Under the pieces are notes generated by a model. That model had not been told where the DNA came from. It was given only the letters and a program-made list of their open reading frames with translations, and ran no database searches. Position numbers and translations under genes: made by a program. A stretch of 64,000 nt of DNA from Homarus americanus (taxonomy: Eukaryota > Arthropoda > Malacostraca > Decapoda > Nephropidae), in NCBI RefSeq assembly GCF_018991925.1, contig NW_024725489.1, positions 4,734,363-4,798,362 of the forward strand, read 5' to 3'. Shown piece by piece: positions 23,066-37,000 of the stretch (its first letter is position 1; each line of letters begins with the position of its first letter).

Positions 23066-26000
23066 ATCATCTATCCACCACATGTCCACCAACCATCCAT
23101 CACCACCACATGTCCACCAACCATCCATCACCATGACACATGTCCACCTACCATCCATCACCACCACACATGTCCACCTACCATCCATCACCACCACACA
23201 TGTCCACCTACCATCCATCACCACCACACATGTCCACCAACCATCCATCCACCACATGTCCACCTACCATCCATCACCACCACACATGTCCACCAACCAT
23301 CAAACACCACCACATGTCCACCAAATCCATCCACTACCAGCACATGTCCAACAACCATCCACCACATATCCACCAACCATCCACCACCAACACTGTCCAC
23401 CAACCAACCAGCCACCACCACATGTCCATCAACCATCCACCACCACATGTCCACCAACCATCCACCACCAACACCACATGTCCACCAAATCCATCCACAC
23501 CACCACCACACATGTCCACCACAACCATCCACCACCAACACCACATGTCCACCAAATCCATCCATCTACCCACACATGTCCACCTACCATCCATCAGCTC
23601 ACCACACATGTCCACCAACCATCCATCACCATCACACACATGTCCACCCAATACCATCCATCACCACCACACATGTCCACCAACCATCCATCTACCACAT
23701 GAGCACCAACCATCCATCACCACCACATGTCCACCAACCATCCATCTACCACATGTCCACCTACCATCCATCACCACCACACATGTCCACCAACCATCCA
23801 CCACCACATGTCCACCCTCCAACCATCCACCACCTCACATGTCCACCAACCATCAAAACACCACCACATGTCCACCAACCATCCACTACCAGCACATGTC
23901 CAACAAACTATCCACCGCCATATCCACCAACCATCCACTACCACCACTCGTCCAACAACCAACCAGCCACCCACATGTCCACCAACCATCCGCCACCACA
24001 TGTCCACCAACCATCCACCACACCACCCTCACATGTGCACCAACCAACCACCACCACCACATGTCCACCAACCATCCACTACCACATGTCCACCAACCAT
24101 CCACCAACCATCCACCACCACATGTTCACCAATCATCCACCACCACATGTCCACCAACCATCTATCCAACCACAGGTCCACCAACCATCCACCACCACCA
24201 CATGTCCACCAACCATCCACCACCACATGTCCACCACCACCACATGTCCACCACCACCACATGTCCACCAACCATCCACCACCACATGTCCACCAATCAT
24301 CCACCACCACATGTCCACCAACCATCTATCCAACCACAGGTCCACCAACCATCCACCACCACCACCACAGGTCCACCAACCATCCACCACATGTCCACCA
24401 ACCATCCACCACCACATGTCCACACCAACCATCCAACACCACATGTCCACCAACCATCCGACCATCACATGTCCACCAACCATCCACCATCACGTGTCCA
24501 CCAACCATCCACAACCACACATCCACCAACCTTCCACCAACCATCCACCACCACCATGTCCACCAACCATCCACCCACCACATGTCCACTGAACCATCCA
24601 CCTCACCACATGTCCACCAACCATCCACCACCACATGTCCACCAACCACCCACCACCACATGTCCACCAACCATCCACCACCACATGTCCACCAACCATC
24701 CACCACCACAAGTCCACCAACCATCCACCAACCACATCCACCAACACCACATGTCCACCAACCATCAAACACCACCACATGTCCAACACCAACCATCCAC
24801 CACTACCAGCACATGTCCAAATAAACCATCCACCACATATCCACCAACCACCACTACCACCACTCGTCCACCAACCAACCAGCCACCAACACCACATGTC
24901 CACCAACCATCCGCCACCACATGTCCATCAACCATCCACCACCTCCTCACATGTCCACCAACCATCCACCACCACCACATGTCCACCAACCATCCACCAC
25001 CACATGTCCACCAAATCCATCCACCACCACATGTTCACCAATCATCCACCACCACATGTCCACCAAATCCATCTATCCAACCACATGTCCACCAACCATC
25101 CACCACCACATGTCCAATTCAACCATCCACTGTTCACCACATGTCCACCAACCATCCACCACATGTCCACCAACCATCCACCAACCATCCACCACCACAT
25201 GTTCACCAATCATCCACCACCACATGTCCACCAACCATCTATCCAACCACAGGTCCACCAACCATTCACCACCACCACATGTCCACCAACCATCCACCAC
25301 CACCACATGTCCACCACCACCACATGTCCACCAACCATCCACCACCACATGTCCACCAATCATCCACCACCACATGTCCACCAAATCCATCTATCCAACC
25401 ACAGGTCCACCAACCATCCACCACCACAGGTCCAACACCAACCATCCACCACATGTCCACCAACCATCCACCACACCACATGTCCACCAACCATCCACCA
25501 CCACATGTCCACCAACCATCCACCACCACATGTCCACCAACCATCCACACCACCACATGTCCACCAACCATCCACCATCACATGTCCACCAACCATCCAC
25601 ACCACATGTCCACCAACCATCCAACACCATCACATGTCCACCAAATCCATCCACCATCACATGTCCACCAACCATCCACCACCACAACCACATATCCACC
25701 AACCTTCCACCAACCATCCACCACCACCACCATGTCCAACCATCCACCACCACATGTCCAATTCAACCATCCACCACCACATGTCCACCAACCATCCACA
25801 CCACCACCACATGTCCACCAACCATCCACCACCACATGTCCACCAACCATCCACCACCACAAGTCCACCAACCATCCACCAAATCATCCACCACCACATG
25901 TCCACCAACCACCACCACCACATGTCCACCAACCATCCACCATCACAAGTCCACCAACCATCCACCACCACAAGTCCAAGCACCAACCATCCACCAACCA

Positions 26001-29000
26001 TCCACCACCATGTCCACCAACCATCCACCACCAACCATCCAACACCACCATCCACCACCACATGTCCACCAACCATCCACCACCACATGTCCACCAAATC
26101 CATCCACCACCACATGTCCACCAACCATCCACCACCACATGTCCACCAACCATCCACCAACACCACATGTCCACCAACCATCCACCACCACATGTCCACC
26201 AACCATCCACCACCACATGTCCACCAACCATCCACCACCACATGTCCACCAACCATCCACCAACCAGCCACCACCACATGTCCACCAACCAGCCACCACC
26301 ACATGTCCACCAACCAGCCACCACCACATGTCCACCAACCAGCTACCACCACATGTCCACCAACCAGCTACTCACCACATGTCCACCAACCAGCCACCAC
26401 CACATGTCCACCAACCAGCCACCACCATGTCCACCAACCACACCACCACATGTCCACCAACCAGCACCACCACATGTCCACCAACCAGCCACCACCACAT
26501 GTCCACCAACCATCCACCACCACATGTCCACCAACCATCCACCACCACATGTCCACCAACCATCCACCCTCACCACATGTCCACCAACCATCCCACCACC
26601 ACATGTCCACCAACCATCCACCACCACATGTCCACCAACCATCCACCACCACATGTCCACCAACCATCCACCACCACATGTCCACCAACCATCCACCACA
26701 TCAACAACCATCCACCACCTCACATGTCCACCAACCATCCACCACCACATGTTCACCAACCATCCACCACCACATATGTCCACCAACCATCCACCACCAC
26801 ATGTCCACCAACCATCCACCACCACATGTCCACCAACCATCCACCACCACATGTCCACCAACCATCCACCACCACATGTCCACCAACCATCCACCCTCAC
26901 CACATGTCCACCAACCATCCACCACCACATGTCCACCTGAATCCATCCACCACATGTCCACCAACCATCCACCACCATGTCTACCACAACCATCCACCAC
27001 CACATGTCCACCAACCATCCACCACCACATGTCTACCTACCATCCACCAACCATCCACCACCACCATGTCCATTTACCATCCACCACCACCACCATGTCC
27101 ACCAACCATCTACACCAAATCATGTCCACCCTCAACCATCCACCACCTCACCATGTCCACCAACCATCCACCACCACCACATGTCCACCAACCATCCACC
27201 ACCACCACCACATGTCCACCAACCATCCACACCACCACCACATGTCCACCAACCATCCACCACCACCACATGTCCACCAACCATCCACCACCACCACATG
27301 TCCACCAACCATCCACCACCACATGTCCACCAACCATCCACCAACATCCACCACCACATGTTCACCAATCATCCACCACCACATGTCCACCAACCATCTA
27401 TCCAACCACATGTCCACCAACCATCCACCACCACCACATGTCCACCAACCATCCACCACCACCACATGTCCACCAACCATCCACCACCACATGTCCACCA
27501 ACCATCCACCAACCATCCACCACCACATGTTCACCAATCATCCACCACCACATGTCCACCAACCATCTATCCAACCACAGGTCCACCAACCATCCACCAC
27601 CACCACATGTCCACCAACCTTCATCCACCACCACCACCACATGTCCACCACCACCACATGTCCACCAACCATCCACCACCACATGTCCACCAACCATCCA
27701 CCACCACATGTCCAACACCAACCACATCCAATTCCACCACATCCACCAACCCATCCACCATCACATTCACCAACCATCCACCACCACATGTCCACCAACC
27801 ATCCACCATCATGTCCACCAACCATCCACTATCACATGTCCACCAACCATCCACCACCACAAATCATTGAGCATCCGCTACCTCAACCTTTCCACTAACC
27901 ATCCACCACCACCATGTTCACTAACAACCATCTAACACTACCACATGTCCACCAACCATCCACCACCACATGCCCACCAACCATCCAATACTCACCACAT
28001 GTCTGCCCAACCATCCACCACCACATGTCTTACCAACCATCCATCATCATTATGTCCACTAACCACCACTACCATAAAGTCCACTACCATGTCCACTGGG
28101 TCCATTCAATTAACACATGTCCACCAACCATCCACCACCACATGTCCACCAACCATCCACCACCACACATGTCCACCAACCATCCACCACCACAAGTCCA
28201 CCAACCATCCACCACCACAAGTCCACCAACCATCCACTGGTCCATCCACCACCACATGTCCACCAACCATCCACCACCAACCACATCCACCAACCATCCA
28301 CCACTCCATCCACCACCACATGTCCACAACCATCCACCACCACATGTCCACCAATCCATCCACCACCACATGTCCACCAACCATCCACCACCACATGTCC
28401 ACCAACCATCCACCACCACATGTCCACCAACCATCCACCACCACATGCCCGCCCAACCACCCACTCACCACATGTCCACTCAACCATCCACCACCACATA
28501 CCATTAACCATCCAGCACCACATGTCCACCAACCATCCACTGCCAGCCAATTACCACATGTCCACCAACCAGCCACCACCACATGTCCACCAACCAGCCA
28601 CTACCACATGTCCACCAACCAGCCACCACCACATGTCCACCAACCGTGCCACCACCACATGTCCACCAACCAGCCACCACCACATGTCCACTCAATTCAG
28701 CCACCACCACATGTTCACACCACCAGCCACCACCACATGTTCACCAACCAGCTACTCACCACATGTCCACTAACTATCCACCTCACCATGCGTCCACTAA
28801 ATCCATCCACTACCACATGTCTCAATTAAATCCATCCACCACCACATGTCTCCAACTATCCACCACCACATGTCCACCAACCATCCACCCACCACCACAT
28901 GTCCACCAACCATCCACCACCACATGTCCACCAACCATCCACCACCACATGTTCAACAAATTCATCCACCACCACACATAAAGTTCACCAATCATCCAAT

Positions 29001-30829
29001 ACCACATGTTCACCAACCATCCACCACCACATGTTCACTAACCATCCACCACCACATGTCCACCAACAACCATCACTAATTACCACATGTCCACTAACCA
29101 TCCACCACCACATGTTCACAACCATCCACCACCACATAACCACTGGGTCCATCCACCACCACATGTCCACCAACCACTACTCACCACATGTCCACCAACC
29201 ATACACCACCAATACGTCCACACTCACAACCATCCACCACCACATGTCCACCAACCATCCACCACCACCTGTCCACCAACCATCCACCACATGTCCACAC
29301 TCAACCATCCACCACCACATGTCCACCAACCATCCACCACCACATGTCCACCTACCATTCAATTACAACCATCCACCACCACCATGTCCACACTTACCAT
29401 CCACCACCACCACCATGTCCACCAACCACTACCACCACTATGTCCACCAACCATCCACCACCCCATGTCCACCAACCATCCACCACCCTTACGTCCACCA
29501 ACCATCCAATTAACACCCCATGTCTACCACAACCATCCACCACCACATGTCCACCAACCATCCACCACCACATGTCCACCAACCATCCACCACCACATGT
29601 CCACCAACCATCCACCACCACATGTCCACCAACCATCCACCACCACATAAAGCTCACCAACCATCCACCACCATCCACTTCAACCATCCACTCCCACCAT
29701 GTCCACCAACCATACATCACCACATGTTCACTAATCCACCAACCATCCACCACCACCATGTTCAATAACCATCTCACCACCACCATGTCCACCAACCATC
29801 CACCACCACACATGTTCACCAACCATCCACCACCTGGGTCCACCAACCATCCACCACCACATGTCCACTGGGTCCATGCACTTCACCATAAGTCCACCAA
29901 CCATCCACCACCACATGTCCACCAACCATCCACCACCACCATGTCTACTCAACCATCCAACACCACCACCATGTCCACATTCAACCATCCACCACCACCA
30001 TGTCCACCAACCATCCACCACCACCATGTCCACCAACCATCCACCACCACCATGTCCACCAACCATCCACCACCACCATGTCCACCAACCATCCACCACC
30101 ACCATGCAGTTCACCACATGTTCATCAACCATCCACCAACCATCCACCACCACATGTTCACCAACCATCCACCACCACATGTTCACCAACCACATCCAAC
30201 ACCACCACGCCCACCAACCATCCACCACCACCATGCTCCGCTACCACATGTCCACCAACCATTCATCACCTCGTCCACCAACCATCCACCACCACATGTC
30301 CACCACCAACCATCCACACCCTCACCACCATGTCCACCAACAACCACCGTTCACCACCATGTCCACACCAACCATCCACTCACCCATCATGTCCACCAAC
30401 CATCCACCACCACCATGTTCACCAACCATTCATCACCACCATGTTCACCACCATCCACCACCACCATGTTCAATACATGTCCACTAACCATCCACCACCA
30501 CATGTCCAATTTCACAATCCACCACCATGCCCCTACCTCAACCATCCACCACCACATGTCCACCAACCATCCACTACCACTCATGTTCACTCAACCATCC
30601 ACCACCACCATGTCCACCACCATCCACCACCATGTTCACCAAATCATCCACCACCACCATGTCCACCAACCATCCACCACCACCACATGTCCACCAACCA
30701 TCCACCACCACCATGTTCACCACATGTCCACCCAACCATCCACCACCATGTCCACCAACCATCCACCACCACATGTCCACCAACCATCCACCACCATGTC
30801 CACCAACCATCCACCATCACATGTCCAAG
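23066..30829 (+). repeat. 25-bp satellite array, 7.8 kb
   Basis: About 300 copies of a unit best seen at 26801-26825, with core ATGTCCACCAACC followed by ATCCACCACCAC. Units of 24 and 27-28 bp occur at the two ends. The + strand is nearly G-free, so the array is strand-asymmetric. The unit has no stop in any + frame and its length is not a multiple of 3. All three + frames are therefore open for long stretches and read the same 25-residue peptide cycle (MSTNHPPPHVHQPS...), up to 1266 codons. That is a property of the repeat, not evidence of a gene. Higher-order structure is visible: blocks marked by TCTATCCAACCACAGG recur about 165 bp apart. Confidence 0.95.
24090..24360 (+). repeat. Higher-order repeat block in the 25-bp satellite (first of three groups)
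   Basis: The variant TCTATCCAACCACA(G/T)G occurs at 24161 and 24325 here, again at 25072, 25238 and 25390, and at 27397 and 27566. Within a group, spacing is about 152-169 bp, and the preceding ATGTTCACCAATCATCC variant travels with it. Segments of six to seven units have been copied as blocks. Confidence 0.75.
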
Positions 30830-30944
30830 GCAAGAGGGGAGGTGATAAGGCTATTTGTATAATTTGTGTACATTAATATAATTTTTATTTGTTATGATGT
30901 AGTTTTGTGTATGATCTCTGGGTTACTGGCAACTATAACCAATA

Positions 30945-33900
30945 GGTGTCAGGTGTGCTACTGGGTGTCAGGTATTGTCAGTGTCAGGTGTGCTACTGGG
31001 TGTCAGGTATTGTCAGTGTCAGGTGTGCTAGTAGGTGTCAGCTGTACCAGTAGGTGACAAATGTACTAGTAGGTGTCAGGTGTATTAGTAGGTGTCATGT
31101 GTATAAGTTGGTGTCAGGTGTACTAGTAGGTGTCAGCTGTACCAGTAGGTGACAAATGTACTAGTAGGTGTCAGGTGTATTAGTAGGTGTCATGTGTATA
31201 AGTTGGTGTCAGGTGTACTAGTAGGTTTTAAGTGTACCAGTAGGTGTCAGGTGTACCAGTAGGTGTCAGGTGTACCAGTAGGTGTCAAGTGTACCAGTTG
31301 GTATCAGGTGTACCAGTAGGTGTCAGGTGTACCAGTAGGTGTCAGGTGTACCAGTATGTGTCAAGTGTACCAGTTGGTATGAGGTGTGCAATGAGTGTCA
31401 GGTGTACCGGTAGGTGTCAGGTGTGTGCAGTAAGGTGTCAGGTGTACCGGTATGTATGTCAGTGTACCAATGGGGAGTCAGATGTGCAGTAGTGTCTAGT
31501 TTACCGGTAGGTGTCCAGGTGTTACCAGTAGTGTCAGGTGTACCAGTAGGTGTCAAGTGTACCTGTAGGTGACAGGTTTACTAGTAGGTGTCAGGTGTAC
31601 CAGTAGATGTCAGGTGTACCAGTAGATGTCAGGTGTACCAGTAGGTGTCAGATGTACCAGTAGGTGTCAGGTGTACTATTAGGTGCCAGGTGTACCTGTA
31701 GGTGACAGGTTTACTAGTAGGTATCAGGTGTACAAGTAGATGTCAGATGTACCAGTAGGTGTCAGGTGTGCCATTAGGTTCCTGGTGTACCTGTAGGTGT
31801 CAGGTGTACCAGTCGGTGTCAGGTGTACTATTAGGTGTCAGGTGTACCAGTAGATGTCAGGTGTACCAGTAGATGTCAGGTGTACCAGTAGGTGTCAGAT
31901 GTACCAGTAGGTGTCAGGTGTACTATTAGGTGTCAGGTTTACTAGTAGATTTCAGGTGTACCAGTAGATATCAGGTGTACCAGTAGGTGTCAGGTGTACA
32001 ATTATGTGTCAGGTGTACCAGTAGGTGTCAGATGTACCAGTAGGTGTCAGGCGCACTAGTAGGTATCAGGCGTACCAGCAGGTGTCAAGTGTACCAGTAG
32101 GTGTCAGGTGTACCAGTAGATGTCAGGTGTACCAGTAGGTGTCAGGCGCACTAGTAGGTATCAGATGGCCTGCCAGTAGGTGTGGATGTGCCAGTAGATG
32201 TCAGGTGTGCCAATGGTGTCCAGATTGTGCCAGTATAGATGTCAGGTGTACTATTATGTGTCAGGTGTACCAGTGGGTGTCCGGGTGTTCTATTATGTGT
32301 CCAGGTTATCCCGGCAGGTGTCAGGTGTACCAGTAGATGTCAGGTGTACCAGTAGATGTCAAGTGTGCTAGTAGATGTCAGGTGTACCAGTAGATGTCAG
32401 GTGTACTATTTTGTCAGGTGTACCAGTAGGTGTCAGGTGTACCAGTAGGTGTCAGGTGTACCAGTAGGTGTCAGGTGTACCAGTAGGGGTCAGGTATACC
32501 AGTAGGTGTCAGGTGTACCAGTAGATGTCAGGTGTTCTATTTTGTGTCAGGTGTACTATTATGTGTCAGGTGTACTATTATGTGTCAGGTGTACCAGTAG
32601 GTGTCAGGTGTACCAGTATGTGTCAAGTGTACCTGTAGGTGACAGGTTTACTAGTAGGTGTCAGGTGTACCAGTAGGTGTCAGGTGTACTATTATGTGTC
32701 AGGTGTACCAGTAGGTGTCAAGTGTACCTGTAGGTGACAGGTTTACTAGTAGGTGTCAGGTGTACTAATAGGTGTCAGGTGTACTAATTGGTGTCAGGTG
32801 TACTAATAGGTGTCAAGTGTACCAGTAGGTGTCAGGTGTACCAGTAGGTGTCAGATGTACCAGTAGGTGTCAGGTGTACTAGTAGGAGTCCGGTGTACCA
32901 GTAGGTGTCAGGTGTACCAGTAGGTGTCAGGTGTACCAGTAGGAGTCAGGTGTACCAGTAGGTGTCAGGTGTACCAGTAGGTGTCAGGTGTGCTAGTAGG
33001 GTCGGTATACCAATAGGTGTCAAGTGTACCAATGAGTGTCAAATGTGCAATGGAATGTCAAATGTACCAATAGGTGTCAAGTGTACCAGTAGGTGTCAAG
33101 TGTACTAGTAGGAGTCCAGTGTACCAATGAAGTGTCAGAATGTACCAGTAGGTGTCAGAGTCACCAAAGGTGACAGTTTACTAGTAGGTGTCAGGTGTAC
33201 TATTAGGTGTCAGAAGGTGTACCTGTAGGTGAGAGTTAGTAGGTGTCAGGTGTACCAGCGTGAAGTGTCCAGGTGTACCAGCCAGGTGTCCAGGTGTACT
33301 AGCCAGGTGTCCAGGTGTACCCACCTGTGGGTGAGAGGTTAACTAAAAAGTAGATGTGGGGTGTACCCAGTAGGTGTGGGTGTACTATTTGGTGTCAGGT
33401 GTACTAGTAGGTGTCAGGTGTACTAGTAGGTGTCAGGTGTACCAGTAGGTGTCAGGTGTACCAGTAGGTGTCAAGTACATGTATTGTCAGATGTACCGGT
33501 AGGTGTCAGGTGTTCCAGTACGTGTCACGTGTACCAGTAGGTGTCAAGTGTACCAGTATGAGTCAGGTGTACCAGTAGGTGTCAAGTACAGGTATTGTCA
33601 GTGTCAGGTGTACTAGTAGGTGTCAGGTGTACCAGTACGTGTCAGGTGTACCAGTAGGTGTCAAGTACAGGTATTGTCAGTGTCAGGTGTACTAGTAGGT
33701 GTCAGGTGTACCAGTACGTGTCAAGTGTACCAGTAGGTGTCAAGTACAGGTATTGTCAGATGTACCGGTAGGTGTCAGGTGTTCCAGTACGTGTCAGGTG
33801 TACCAGTAGGTGTCATGTGTACCAGTATGAGTCAGGTGTACCAGTAGGTGTCAAGTACAGGTATTGTCAGTGTCAGGTGTACTAGTAGGTGACAGGTGTA
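30945..33900 (+). repeat. 19-bp satellite array, about 2.95 kb
   Basis: About 150 copies of GGTGTCAGGTGTACCAGTA with point variants. It runs into the assembly gap, so the true length is unknown. Short local higher-order copies are seen (for example the stretch with AAGTACAGGTATTGTCAG repeated at about 33590, 33665, 33740 and 33855). Copies between 33000 and 33380 are more disturbed. Confidence 0.95.
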
Positions 33901-34000
33901 NNNNNNNNNNNNNNNNNNNNNNNNNNNNNNNNNNNNNNNNNNNNNNNNNNNNNNNNNNNNNNNNNNNNNNNNNNNNNNNNNNNNNNNNNNNNNNNNNNNN
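33901..34000. other. Assembly gap (100 N)
   Basis: Exactly 100 N, the conventional size for a gap of unknown length. It joins two unrelated satellites, so distance and even adjacency across it are unproven. Confidence 0.99.
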
Positions 34001-37000
34001 CTAAAATTTAATGTGCCTAACTATTTAAGTACATCCAGAATAATACACATACACCAAGAAATGACTCGAAAACCCATAAGTGGCGAGTAACTGAACATTA
34101 AAATATTCTAAAAATCATTTCAACACTTTTAAAAAAATAAATTGAACAAGTTATATAATCAAGATATCAAATTTTGGTTAACAGATCCTACAGTTAATAT
34201 TCAGGAGTACCATACACGAAATTCTTGAACAAAATCCATTTTTGGCAAAATGAAATGACTAAAAAAATTGTAAATTATAGCTTAAAGACATTTTTGGCCA
34301 AAATACGTTTTCCTCTGAACAAAATTTAATGTGCCTAACTATTTAAGTACATCCAGAATAACACATACAAGCAACACAAAAATAACTTAAAACCATAAGT
34401 GCGAGTAATAAGTATTGCAAAGTAATTAAATAATCAAAAATCATTTGAACATTTTAAAAGCCATTTGAACAAGTTAACCAAGATATCAAATTTTGTTAAC
34501 AGATCTCTATGGTATATTCAATACTAAATTTTAACAAAACCCATTTCATAAAAAAAAAAAATGTAAGAGTCTGTATGATTTTTGGCCAAAATACTTTTCT
34601 CTGAACTAAAATTTAATGTACAAACTATTTAAGTACATATAATACACAAACACCAAGAAATGATCTCGAAAAACCATAAATGGCGAGTAATTAGCATTAA
34701 AAATAATAAAATATTCAAAAACCATTTCACATTTCTAAAACATTTAAAAGTTGAATTTGCTAAAAGATCCCAAGCACACATTGAGAGTACCTATACTGAA
34801 ATTTTGAACAAAATCCATTTTTGGCCGAATGACGAAAATTGTAAGTCTATAGCCTTAAAGGATTTTTGCCAAAAATACGCTTTTTCTCTGAACTAAAAAT
34901 TCTAATGTGCCTAACTATTTAAGTACATCCCAGAATAATACACAAGTACAAGAAATGACCTCGAAAACCCATAAGTGGCGAGTAATTAGCATTGCAAAAG
35001 TAATTAAATATACCCTTAAAAATCATTTGAACATTTTCAAAAAGTTTCATCGGAAATGTTATAATCAAGATATCAAATTTGTTAATAATCCTTACAGCAC
35101 ATTCAGGAGTACCTATATTGAAATTTTTGAACAAAAAATCCATTTTTGCCTGACAAAGAAAATTGTAGTCTATAGCCTTAAAGGATTTATTACAAATATT
35201 GTTTTCTCTGAACTAAAATTCTAATGTGCCTAACTATTAAGCACATCCAGAATAATACACAAGCACCAAGAAATGACCTCGAAACCCATAAGGGCGAGTA
35301 ATTAGAATTGCAAAACTAAAATATTCTAAAAATCATTTGAACATTTCTAAAAGCCAATTTGAACAAGTTATAATCAAGATATCAAATTTTATAATAGATC
35401 CTAAGCAGCACATTCAGGGATACTCATACTGAAATTTTGAACAAAATCCATTTTTGGCCGAAATGACGAAAAATTGTAAGTCTATAGCTTAAAGGATTTT
35501 TGGCCAAAATACGTTTTCTCTCTGAACTAAAATTAATGCCTAACTATTTAAGCACATCCAGAATAATACACAAGCACCAAGAAATGACCTCGAAAACCCA
35601 TAAGTGGCGAGTAATTAGCATTGCAAAAGTACAACAAAATATTCTAAAAATCATTTGAACATTTTCAGTGCCATTGTTCAAGTTATAATCAAGATAATAA
35701 AATTTTGCACAAGATCCTAACAGCACATTCAGGAGTACCTATACTGAAATTTTTTGAACAAAATCCATTTTTACCGAAATGAAAAAATTGTAAGTCTATA
35801 GGCCTTAATTTTGGCCAAAATACTTTTCTCTGAACTAAAATTTAATGCCTAACTATTTAAGTACATCCAGAATAATACAAAACACCAAGAAATGACCTTG
35901 AAAACCCATAAGTGGCGAGTAATGCACGTTAATTAAAATATTCTAAAAAATCATTTGAACATTTTCTAAAGTCATCAGAACAAGTTGGCAATCAAGATAT
36001 CAAATTTGTTACCAGGATCCTGCAGAAATATTCAGGAGTACCATACCAAATTTTGAACAAAATCCATTTTTGGCCGAAATGAAAACGTAAGTCTATAGCC
36101 TTTAAAGCAGCCAAAATACGTTTTCTCCGAACTAAAATAAAAACCCACCACACCATCCAGAAAAATACACAACACCAAGAAAGACCTCAAAACCCATATG
36201 GCGAGTAATTCAGCACTACAAAATATCAAAATATTCTAAAATCATTTCAACATTTTCTAAAGCTAACCGAAACAAGTTATAATCAAGATATCAAATTTTT
36301 GTTAACAGATCCAAGCAGCAATATCAGCGAATACCCATACTGAAATTTAAAACAAAACCATTTTCGCCAAATGAACAAAATTGTAAGTCTTAACCCTTAA
36401 AGGATTTTAACAAAAATACTTTTCTCTGAACTAAAAATTTAATGTGCCTAACTATTTCAAGCACATCCAGAATAATATTACCACACCAAGAAATGACCTC
36501 GAAAAACCTATAAATAAGTGGTAATTACACTGTAAAGTAATTAAAATATTCCAAAACCATTTGAACATTTAAAAGCCATTGAACAAGTTATAATCAAGAT
36601 AACAAAATTTGTTAATAGATCCTAACAAAAATATCATAGAGACCTACATTGAAATTTTGAACAAAATCCATTTTTGCCGAAACACTAAAATTGTAAGCTA
36701 AAGCCTCAAAGGATTTTTGGCCAAAATACGTTTCTCTGAATAAAAATTTAATGCCTCAACTATTTCAAGCTACATCCGAATAATACACAAGCAACCAAGA
36801 AATGACCTCGAAAACCCATAAATGGCATAGTAATTAAATGCCCACCACCAAAAACCACCCACAAACCCAAACCACCACCCAAACAAAAAACAAAACCACC
36901 AAACAAAAACACAACCAAAACCCAAAAACACAACAAAAAAACCCACAACACCAACAACAAAAAACCAAAACCCAAAAGTACATAACACACATACAAATAT

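Noticed and set aside
23140..26940. 1266-codon ORF and other 1000-codon frames in the 25-bp satellite
   Set aside because: All three + frames and much of the - strand are open because the unit lacks stops; the peptide is a pure repeat cycle. Not a gene.
30945..33900. CRISPR array
   Set aside because: Repeats are contiguous with no unique spacers, in a eukaryotic setting; the same holds for the other arrays.
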